From: Perkinsus olseni
Lineage: Eukaryota > Perkinsozoa > Perkinsida
Reading direction: 5' to 3'
Assembly (NCBI GenBank): GCA_013115125.1
Contig: JABANN010000355.1
Location: 1 to 35,868, forward strand
Length of the DNA: 35,868 nucleotides
Shown here piece after piece: positions 22,336 to 31,029 of this stretch (position 1 is the first letter of the stretch; each line of letters opens with the position of its first letter). The notes under the pieces are model-generated. The model made no database searches and was not told where the DNA came from. It worked only from the letters and a program-made list of their open reading frames with translations. Both the position numbers and the translations under genes were made by a program.

Positions 22336-24410
22336 GAAGAGAGTGGATGTGATGCCCGATTGGCTCTGATTTGGCCGGATGCGCTCCGGAGAAAGAACGT
22401 TACTCTGAGTGACCCGCATGCCGTCATTGAGAAGCAGAGCTGGAAGGTGGGTATGGACCATACCGTATGGTCCGTCACCACTAGAATGGTGGATCATTCG
22501 TGTAGAAGCATATCGTAAAATCTTTCTTATCAAATGATGATTTATCTTGTGATTGAAGCTATTCCAGTTTTAGTTCGTTGGTGCATGACGGCGAAATTTC
22601 ATTTAGTTCTTTTAGTTTGGCGACAAATAATAACTGCCTGATTCAATCAGGCTGATTTACAGTCTTTATGAACTTCCTAGCTTCTTCGGAGTAACTCCGA
22701 CGGAGTGCGCACGTCGTGGAGTATGCTGAAAATGGATGTCATTGAAAGAGTCAGGGCTGTAAAGGGCTGTGTAGGGCTGCCCCTTATGCAAGGGGAATAT
22801 GTAGATGAATGTGGTGCGACTATATATTTTCACTTATACAACTACGGTCACTTGCACTACATCCCTGTTTCCCAAAAGTCTATGATGAGTCATATTCATT
22901 GGGGAAGATCAATTATGTTTACAAAATGTTGTGAACATCCAGTTTGCACATGTACGAAGCTTGAATAATGTTCATCAGTGACTTCTGGACGCCTGAGCAC
23001 TCGCTGGTACCCGAAGTGTGCTCCGTCATCGGTGTTATGAGTCATAACACCATTGTTAGAAACCTTGTTATGAGAACCTCTGAAAGAATTTATTGTGCTG
23101 GGGGTTCGCCGCGGTTGCCATGAGAGACTGGTTGGACGTCATGGACTACACGCACTGGGGCGGAAACAGCAGATGGCTTTTCCCTCAGTGGAACGGGAAC
23201 AAGCTCGACGATAAGAACTTGATTATCTATACCGGAAGTTGAGCCAGGCAGCGGGTTACAGAATTTCTCGCATTGGGTGTCATTCAGCCGTACAAGGAAA
23301 CAAGTGTTGAACGTTCATATTACGCTCGAGACTTCGGAGGAGATCGCGTTCGCAAGGGGGCTTGGCCCTGTCCTCTACTATGTGTGCAGAGCCGGAGTAA
23401 TCCTGGTATGAGCTTGCCACCCGTTGGAGTTCGCATCACGGAACGCATTGCCCTGACTACACGCACAGGTTTCCAAGTCTATGGCCCTCTGTTCGAGTTA
23501 ATTCCTGTTAACTTCGAGTACCACCTCTGATGTTTGCAAGGAAAACTGTCTGAAGCAGGCCTTCCTGTTGGCCCAAGAAACTTGAATATCTTGATCAGGT
23601 ATTCTTGGAAGATATTGCTAAAGCTATTGTTGCCGAGCGGTCACCGGAGCGAATGCTGGTGAGTCGAGGGGGGATTGAGGAGTGGGTTGTCGGAGCAGCC
23701 TTGTGCTTGAGTTCGGGATAGGAATAAATTAGATTAGATGGGAAATTTACATTTTCCATGTTCCGTATTGGGGCGGACCGTCCGCCAACGGTGGAACGTC
23801 CAATCCGTGGAACAGATGGAGCGTGTCAACAACGCGGCGTTGTCAACGCCCGCCGCGGACGTTGAATTGAAACAACAGCGAATGGCGCATGAGCGTACCT
23901 CACGATGACGCTGCGCACTCGGAATGTTTTGTATGCGTTGACAGGTCGTCACGTGACACGTTTGTAACCGGTGTCCCGGGAGGGTCGCCTGGTGGTGATC
24001 GGTGTTTGGAGTGCATCTTCTCGGCGCTGCCGTTGCTTCAAGGTCTTGCAATCTTGCTCCATCTAGGATTTTCTTAGGCGGTTCGAGCCAAGTTGTATAC
24101 CTTGTTAACGCCAGGGATGTAGCACCAATACCATGGGTGATGGTATTCACAGGGTAAAACTTTTCCTGCTAACGGAGTTCTTAGCGCATTATTCAGTGTA
24201 TAGGAGCGGAAGAATTTTCGTGATTGAAGATTGGGTTCGGGGGCTTGACATTATTGATTCGCTTCCGGCGGAGCGACGCGAGTGTACATTATTTCAGGCA
24301 TGAAGGCAGACGTGCGAAGAGCGCGAAGGCGATAATGCAGTTAGAGGCCTTCGTGGCTCAAACGATGATGATTATTATTAACTCCTCTGGGAAGTGATCA
24401 ACTACTACTA
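22336..24410 (+). pseudogene. Broken duplicate of RFC3 exons 9-12
   Basis: Copies 19637-21655 with introns. Exon 9' (22336-22446), exon 10' (23599-23658) and exon 12' (24298-24397) remain open and keep their splice sites: DARLALI, VFLEDIAKAIV and KAIMQLEAFVAQTM are visible. Exon 11' (from 24079) follows RAKLYTLLT and then reads into a TAG soon after. It lacks about 85 nt of coding sequence found in exon 11. Exons 1-8 are absent, so no ATPase core could be made. The left break is directly next to a 43-bp TIR end. The right break is shared to ctactacta at 21655 and 24410. Nucleotide divergence is modest in exons and larger in introns. Confidence 0.9.
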
Positions 24411-25062
24411 CCCTCCTCCACAAATTCTTAGCATATCCGGTTCTTCGACTCGTATAATGTGACCTGAATTAGTGCGGCCCTGCAACTCACGGAGATATTT
24501 TCTTATGCTCCGCAGGATATAACCTCTAAGTTTCAGGTGCTAATTTTTCGCAGTAAGTGAGAACCCGAAAAGTGGTAAAATGTTTTTCTCCACAAACTCT
24601 ATATCTATAACTTCGCCTCTAATCTGGTGCCATGCATCAATGGAAAGAGCGCCTTTCAGAAGGCTATCTCTCCATGGTTCATCCCAATATTCGGGTTCGG
24701 AACTAAACCAGAACTCCGTTCGGGTTCGGTGAACATCGACACGGTTCTCTACTATGTTGATGTCGGTTCAGTATCCCGGGGAAAGCGTGCTCATTGTATT
24801 TATGCAGTTTTCCATGCTGAGAGTTTTCCATGCCCGGTTTTGAGTCCGCCGAGAATCTTGCCAGTGATCTGGACGGCTGCATGCGTCAAGTAAGTTCATC
24901 AGCGTCGGGGATAACTAGAGAAGATTGAAAATTAGAATATTTTTTCTGAGTGTCAGAGACCGAGTGGCTGGGAACCCAGCAGCCGAGTCTTTCCGTGTGG
25001 AATCAAATCTTTCATGTCGTCTGCCACTCAGCGTCAGCGCACCTCCATATTTGAGCAATATA
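24411..25062 (+). other. Gene-poor stretch before the methyltransferase gene
   Basis: One frame stays open from about 24627 to 24893 and ends beside a good donor (caa|gtaagt at 24889), so an upstream exon of the next gene could lie here; a tiny ATG CGT CAA exon there would fit in phase. Nothing else supports it. Confidence 0.35.
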
Positions 25063-25239
25063 CAGGGTGCCGACTCAAAAAGGGCCCACCCCTCATGAAT
25101 TTTTGGGTCGGACGAGTTAGGACTTGTAATGTACACCAATCGAGAGCTCTCATTCAGCTCTGCATAACCCCGCTTTTAGCCGCAACTCGTTCGCACGAAG
25201 AAATCAAGAGGGGTGGGCCATGTTTAAGTCGGCACCCTT
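25063..25239. mobile_element. 177-bp MITE-like element with TA duplications
   Basis: The ends CAGGGTGCCGACTCAAAAA and (reverse strand) AAGGGTGCCGACTTAAACA share about 40 bp of inverted similarity, through ggcccacccctc. TA lies outside both ends (25061-25062, 25240-25241). The interior is short and non-coding. This fits a Tc1/mariner-type miniature element, and a fragment of the same end occurs at 22293-22335. Confidence 0.75.
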
Positions 25240-25305
25240 TAGGATGAGCGGGAAATACTCTAGTCCAATACGCGGATAGAGGAGTCCGTCTCAGTTAATC
25301 GTCAG

Positions 25306-27075
25306 CAGTCTAAGGGTAGATTGCTCAAGTCTAGCAGGAGACAACCTCACAAAAAGTGGCGTGCGCGCCTGCGACAGCACAACGTATACCTAGCGAGCGT
25401 TGTCAAAAAATTCGTGCACTTGTTCTCATTAATTTGTTTGCTCCGGAGTGAGGCTCTCTTTTCAGTACGCGGCCGTTACGTTGACATTGTTGAGCGCACG
25501 GGAAAGAATCGTGAAAGACCTGAGGTTCTCAAAGAGCTGCCCGAATTTCGTTCGACGACGGAAGTCTTACCGAAAGTATGAGTTCCACAACTGCTACGGC
25601 CGCTTCTACATAGCGGTCATCAATGGGCGAATACCGTTCAAAAAGGTAAGTGGGGGGATTCGATCCGGGGACCTTTTGATTACCTTCGCAGGTTTTAGAG
25701 AAACTTCAGTCTGAAGTTCGTGAGAAGCACCTTGAATGCTCGACACTTGACGCATGCGCAGGGGTATCCGATCTTCAAGATTTTGCGGAGAAGTAAGTTG
25801 TTGCTAGGGATTGAACCCGGGACCTTTCGATGATAACAGAGCCAGGTGCGGTATCCAGCCGGTGACGAAGGAGACTGTGGACGTTGATGCTGTTGTGGGT
25901 CGGATAGAAGAGGAACCGGTCGACGACCCATCGAATATCAAATTCGTCCATGATGTGAGTCAGGCGTATCTTGTGCCTGTGTCTCAGTCGTGCGTCGACC
26001 TCGGATTCCTCATTCTGGCAAATTCTCTGTTCAGTCCGACCCGGAGTATCTTTCCTTGGAGATGACAAAGGAGCGGTACCAGGAGATGATCACATCAGCC
26101 GAAACCTTCTTGAAGACTCGCCTGAACGTGGAAGATTCCGATATTTTACCGCGCGCCACGAAATTATTCAAGCTCTGTGTCGTCTGCTATATCATGGCAT
26201 CATCCCCTCTCTACTGGGGATTCGGGCCCAAGGTAGCAGCCTTCACGACGAAGGGAAAGTGATCTGCTTCGGCACGTGGCTGTAGGTTTACCAATTCGTC
26301 GGGAGCCAGCTGAATGCGCAGCTCGAAGGATACGCCAGCCCATTCAATCATACGCTGAATAGATATTGCAGCCCCTTCAGTTTGGATATGGTAGGGAATC
26401 TTAGCTTCAACCGTGGAAGATGCGGAATAGGTTAGGTTGAAGACTCTCATCCAGGTGTTTGGATCGCTCGGGACTGTGTATGGCGCTCCTGTTATTGAAG
26501 AAGTAAGGAAGGTTCTTCCCACCCTCGAGGCCGACCAGCCACTCACGCTCGTTCTCAATCCGCCGTATCTCGAATCTGAGCTCATGAACTGCGCTCATAG
26601 AGTGGCCGAGCTGGTCGATCTGGACGCGCGGATTCGAGTCCTGTGTATAGTACCGCAGTGGGACGATGCGCCGGGTATCAAGGCTCTGCGGGGACGGGAT
26701 GAGGCAGGGAAGTTGAAGGGAGTGCTGGCGGAGGATCGATTGCTTGGGAAATACGAGCACTACTACTGGGACTACCAGGTGAGGGAATCTTAGGTCGAAG
26801 GTTGTTAGTGGCGGGTGTTGTCAGAAATGGAGGCCGATTAATGCGAAGTTTGGTTCGAGGCTTTTGCTGTATAGTAAGGATGGTCGCTTGAGGGATGATG
26901 AGCGGGAAAGGATCGAGGAGCTAGTAGCTCTGATGAAGAAGACCCCTGAGGAGGTATCTTGGGCACTTACGCGATGCCAGGGTCAACCTAAGATCCTTGA
27001 TTGGTCGCTTTTCAGGAGGCTAGTGCTAATGAGAGACCTTTAAAGAGCGTGAGACTGACGCCTAGAGCAACGTGA
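25306..27075 (+). CDS. PCIF1/CAPAM-like cap adenosine N6-methyltransferase (5' end unsure)
   Basis: Exons 25306-25383 (tentative), 25466-25645, 25692-25792, 25846-25954, 26035-26127, 26173-26232, 26286-26390, 26455-26778, 26825-26953 and 27016-27075 give at least 412 residues in phase. An initiator ATG is not fixed. A helical N-terminal half is followed by the PCIF1-family block: EGYASPFNHTLNRYCSPFSL (compare FASPLN..F..YCSAFPD), then VFGSLGT, the catalytic NPPY (LVLNPPYLESELM), the CIVPQWDD strand (compare VFIPEW) and KYEHYYWDYQ. PCIF1 methylates N6 of cap-adjacent 2'-O-methyladenosine (m6Am) using S-adenosylmethionine. Here the motif is NPPY rather than NPPF, and no WW domain is seen. The rest of the protein diverges strongly, so substrate specificity is inferred only. 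Four introns are 45-53 nt. Confidence 0.8.
25646..25691 (+). repeat. Methyltransferase intron: module I, antisense (46 nt)
   Basis: The reverse strand reads ggtaatcaaaaggtcc then ccggatcgaatcccccc. It fills nearly the whole intron. Confidence 0.85.
25793..25845 (+). repeat. Methyltransferase intron: module I, antisense (53 nt)
   Basis: The reverse strand reads atcatcgaaaggtcc then cgggttcaatccctagc. The acceptor ccag is the reverse complement of ctgg at the tRNA-like 5' end. Confidence 0.85.
26128..26172 (+). repeat. Methyltransferase intron: module II, antisense, length divisible by three
   Basis: A 45-nt stretch gtggaag...attcaag with ccgcgcgccacgaaatt. It is open in frame, so it could be read as 15 residues. 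I call it an intron because the module occurs elsewhere only in introns, and it closely matches intron 16270-16318. Confidence 0.65.
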
Positions 27076-27478
27076 TCTCTAACGTTTCTTCAACATTATA
27101 AGTTGCATTGTGCTTCGCTGTGCTGAAGTCCGTGTTGAATATGTACATACTTGAAGAGTCTCCAATGGAGACTCCAAGATGGAGTGGGCGAGTTATCAAG
27201 GTCTTCTGAGTTTCAAGTCTCGCAGATAAGATAGTCCTTACGCTTTAAATGTCAGGAAGCCGTTCTAGCGGTCTACTGCTTAGTCGGGCGTGAATCTTCG
27301 TATGCATATCATTGTGGTGAAGTGCGTTGTTAAAAGATACGACAATTTTTGCAAAACTGTCAAAAGAGAATTGCCAAGTCAAAGAGAACTGTTGGCTTCC
27401 CACAGAATATCTATGTGGGAACTGAACTATTCTCTTTGACTATTTTCGTTCTCACCTGTCAGCTTGTTTTGTTCAGCA
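27076..27478 (+). other. Intergenic, methyltransferase to dCMP deaminase
   Basis: About 400 nt. Just before the deaminase ATG is a strong acceptor (ttgttttgttcag, ending 2 nt upstream of the ATG), which suggests a 5'-UTR intron or a trans-spliced leader site. Confidence 0.5.
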
Positions 27479-30469
27479 ATGTCCGAATCACCGATCATGA
27501 AGGTGCCGAAGGACGACCCTGGTCCGAGAGAGGACAATCTCGGATGGGCGGAATATTTCATGGCACTGGCGCATGTCACAGCGATGAGGAGCAAGGACCC
27601 CTCCACGCAGGTTCGATTCTATTCGGTGGCGATTTAACATAGCTTGAGGGAGCCTTCGAGCCATGTAGACGACCGAGTGGGGTGATCTTAGTTCGTGAAA
27701 CTCGGTTCACTCCCTTTTTATATCAGTATTCTTCGCTACGATAACAAATTGAAGCAATTGGTTCCTTCGTCGTAGCGCCGCCTTGCTAGTGCGGCATTAC
27801 CGCATTAAACCGGTAATTAAATTGTCGTGAATTACCGCCCGTAATCGCAGGCGCAATCTAAACGATTTTAAAGTCTGCCTAGTCATTGATCGCCATCAAA
27901 TGAGCTTGGTCTTCGAATGAGCATTCTACTCAGGTCGGTGCAGTGATCGTCAACCCTGATAATAAAGTGGTTGGCATCGGGTGAGTGCGGTGGCGAGAAT
28001 CTCTTTTATTTCATCGTCAAATGTTCGTGAGCTATATTGCTATCACATTCCTCGCTCAAACTCAATTCTGAAGTTCTGAGTTATTTCTTTGAGCGCTGCT
28101 CTCGGGCGGCCTTCGTTGATCGAAATTGTCACGTCGTGTCACTGAATACAGTTGAAGACTTCACGATAAAGCTGTATCGAACCACGGTTTGGATCTTGGG
28201 CGATTCATTTGCTCATTGCAGCAGTCCAGCTGCGATCCACCTTGTTCATAGTGAAGTTGAGTAATCATGTTCAGTACACCAGTTGTGCTTCTGTTCTCGG
28301 TGACAGCAATGTTTATCCATTGTTAGCTATGATCTGACTTGCCGCGCGGGTGGAGCGTCTTCTTTGTCACTTAATACGACGGTCGTATTACGACTTGATT
28401 ATTAACTGGTCGTAACTCCTTGGGGAGGTCGAGACGGGTATAGACTTTCCGGAGCGGAATCCTTACCTGTGGCATACATCCTAGAGACCCCGACGGTTGG
28501 TGCTTGCACTTGGTAATATCGAGATGGCACGCTGCCACTACAGCTAGTCCGATGCCGCATTGACGATGCCCATCTTAGGGCCTCATCCCCACCATGAATT
28601 CAACGAATACGGGCCAGACGAGTGCTCGCGACGTTGCTGACGACCCGCCTCATCAGTCTCGGGCGCATAGAACCAATCATCAGACTTTACGCCAGAGTTA
28701 ACCCCAGGCCAAGGGGAGGACTCCTCGTTGGGGATTACCCAATGGGTAACGGCTGAGCTCTTTCTCTTGCGCGCTCTCTTCGTGCCTTTCTGTCTGTGAT
28801 GAGAGATGAGCTTGGTCGCAGCAGTGGCCTGGGCAAGCCTGAGGCTCTGGTTGAGCACATCTACAAGTACGAGAGCCTCGTAAAGAGGCAGTCCTTTCTT
28901 TTCTTGCATGTTCTCTTTGCTGGATTCTTGCCTCATTCTATGAGCTTGTCGCCCGCTCTCAGTCAGCTGCTTTAGCTAGATCAACAAAGGGCTCAGACGC
29001 GGACTGCGAGGCCATCGGCGACTTCTTCGAGTTTCTCGCTGGGATTTTGGTGATCTACGGGAATACTGAGGCCCTTGGCTTACTGGTACATGCTGTAGTG
29101 CTGATTCAGGCGGTTGCGCAGACTCCAGCTAAGTCTTTGGATCTGTCGGTTTTCCCTGATCTTGGTATTTATCGAGTGAACAGTTCTCACCGCGAGCCTG
29201 CCTTGGTGGAGACACTTGCTTAAGGCTGAATAAAAAGAGAATACAAAATACTCTTCTTCTTAGAAGAGAGACCGCCCAAGTGGGGGCGTATGAAGCCGAA
29301 CCCGATCAATATCAGCATTGCATTCTGGGGCCCCGCTGCCGTATCCCAGCCACGGTATTGAGTTTGTTGCGCACACCACCGAATTATGGTGATGATAATG
29401 GGACATCTTAATGCAAAAGAAAAGTGCTCGGATTTCTCTCCGTTATGACCGCGGGATTACACGAAAATCGTACATAGGTAACGCGTTCTGCTTACGGTTT
29501 GTATTGATGTTTGACTGTTAGACTGTTAGACTAATCGTGAGAACTGGTTAGAAACGTTTGGAAATTCGCGATGGAATGAGCCCTCCAGCGTGGTGGTACT
29601 GCAAGCCTGCCAGATACAATGGCTTCCCGTCGATGGGAGAAATTGATAACGATGCCTTGTTGAATTGGGGAAAGAAGGGGGACAAACCCATTGACTCTAA
29701 GTAAGAGGCGGAGACGGCGAGTTCACTTGTGCGCCCACTATCAATTATTACGTTATGTTTAATACAACTTCTCGTGCAAGATGCCATCAACTTGATGCAG
29801 TATTCTGAATATTCAATATTGAATCTCGTCCGTTTTTGGCCAGCTTCTACTTCTAGCTGACACTGAGTATATTCTTATCAGATATTGGTTTGTGTGCCAT
29901 GCCGAGATGAATGCCATCATGAACAAGAACCAACACGACATCAGAGACTGTGCGATCTATACCACTCTTTTCCCGTGTCATGAGTGTGCCAAATTAATCC
30001 TACAGGTTGGCGAGTGAGCAATCTTGTCGCGCGCCACGAAATTCTTACCTCAGGCGGGCATCACTCATGTGTATTACGCCTCGGACAGTCATCACGATAC
30101 CGACAGCGCGCGGGCGAGCAGACGGATGTTGCGTTTGGCGCATGTTCATTGCGAGTGAGTTGCACGCATGCGCACGTACAGTATCCTACCGTTTCATCGG
30201 TCTCAAGATATCATGATAATGGGGTCGTTCAACCATCGATTAGTGAACAGCCCTTTGCGCTTTCAACTCAACTTGAGAACTATTTCTGTGTTCTTGATTT
30301 GCTTTACTCAACGGGCGTGGTGAAATTTTGTGCCAATTACATTGTTCCAATTGTGTTGTTGATTGCTGTCAATTACATTGTTGTCATCTCTTTCCTCAGG
30401 CGATTCATACCTCCCTCGTCGAGTCTTCGTGTACCAATGGTCGCTGGGCGGAAAAATTCGGGCTGTTGA
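27479..30469 (+). CDS. Deoxycytidylate (dCMP) deaminase
   Basis: Six exons: 27479-27610, 27934-27980, 29614-29700, 29882-30005, 30054-30154 and 30400-30469, joining to 186 residues (family usually 170-190). The order of motifs is typical: [36 protein letters not shown], the catalytic [13 protein letters not shown] (zinc His95, proton-shuttling Glu97), [11 protein letters not shown] (zinc Cys121 and Cys124), then [24 protein letters not shown]. The enzyme converts dCMP to dUMP, feeding thymidylate synthesis, usually with dCTP activation and dTTP inhibition. The PrpD gene follows 560 nt further on the same strand. Intron 2 is 1633 nt and encloses other open frames, while intron 4 is 48 nt and carries module II. 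Confidence 0.95.
27981..29613 (+). other. dCMP deaminase intron 2 (1633 nt) with nested open frames
   Basis: Thirty times the size of the smallest introns, so it probably holds an insertion. The inner part 28580-29225 has protein-like frames on both strands. A plus frame ends TAA at 29221-29223 and reads [20 protein letters not shown], followed by a ctgaataaaaag string. The outer parts are non-coding. A 9-bp perfect palindrome lies around 28374-28392. Confidence 0.6.
28583..28936 (-). CDS. Nested open frame in dCMP deaminase intron, unrecognised
   Basis: ATG to TGA, 117 residues, antisense to the host gene. It includes [21 protein letters not shown], a basic cluster KRARKRK that could be a nuclear localisation signal, and a polar C-terminal half ([13 protein letters not shown]). 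I know no family for it. The plus strand of the same region is also open (28799-28975), so which strand, if either, is coding is undecided. It could be a nested gene or the remnant of an inserted element. Confidence 0.3.
   Translation of the reverse strand: MRQESSKENMQEKKGLPLYEALVLVDVLNQSLRLAQATAATKLISHHRQKGTKRARKRKSSAVTHWVIPNEESSPWPGVNSGVKSDDWFYAPETDEAGRQQRREHSSGPYSLNSWWG
30006..30053 (+). repeat. dCMP deaminase intron 4: 48 nt, module II, antisense
   Basis: gttggcgagtg...cgcgcgccacgaaattc runs into the acceptor acctcag. Confidence 0.8.
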
Positions 30470-31029
30470 TGTTTTTTGCAGGCCTTTGTTGTTGAGTTGA
30501 TTTCAATGTTTATCCGGAAGGTCTGTTTGGGTCTTTTGAGAGGGTCGGGTTTGATGGGGTTAAGCTGGTGAGTTCAACCATCTATGTATGTGTGAGTTCA
30601 TAGCCCAACGCCGGTGGTTCCTGCTTAATTAGACTCTTGCCGATGTGCTCAGTCGAGGGCTCTCTGTAGGCTTGCAGCGAGCGTCGCCCTGTCTCTGCAT
30701 CTTCGGTGTGGCATAGTCTGGGAGCTCCTAATTCAGCAATCGGTAGCAGGATGGCGCTTTAGGATCACGCTCGTACTTTTCTGCAGTAGCCGTCCTGATC
30801 ACAGCCACACTGGCCTTCTTGAAGGGCACATGTCGCTACCGCTAATAGTCTTGTAGACCGTTGAACTGGGTTGTGAATCTATCGCAGATTCTTCCACCCC
30901 CTGTCGCTGCTCGTAGACCGGCGACCGAGAATCTGCGCACAGCGAAGATTCTTCAACTTGCTGATGTGTTTCGAGTATCTTAGCATAAGAACCATCTTTC
31001 TCGTAAAGCCCAACTAAGTCCTCCTTACG
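30470..31029 (+). other. Intergenic, dCMP deaminase to PrpD
   Basis: 560 nt with no gene recognised. A module III copy, gcgcacagcgaagattctt, lies at 30935-30953. It is the only copy outside a gene model; an unseen 5'-UTR intron is possible. Confidence 0.5.

Larger units (their letters stand above)
22293..25239. mobile_element. Putative TIR DNA element enclosing the RFC3 fragment
   Basis: The left end CAGGGTGCCGGCTTGAAAAG starts at 22293, after TA. The right end is the reverse complement (ggcaccctt) ending at 25239, before TA. TA duplications and CAGGG-type ends are typical of Tc1/mariner-related elements. If these two ends belong together, a 2.9-kb element carries exons 9-12 of RFC3. The alternative is a segmental duplication plus independent small insertions. 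No transposase is seen inside. Confidence 0.4.

Noticed and set aside
26629-26641. gcggattcgagtc, weak B-box
   Set aside because: Coding part of the methyltransferase core (DARIRVL), with no tRNA-like flanks.
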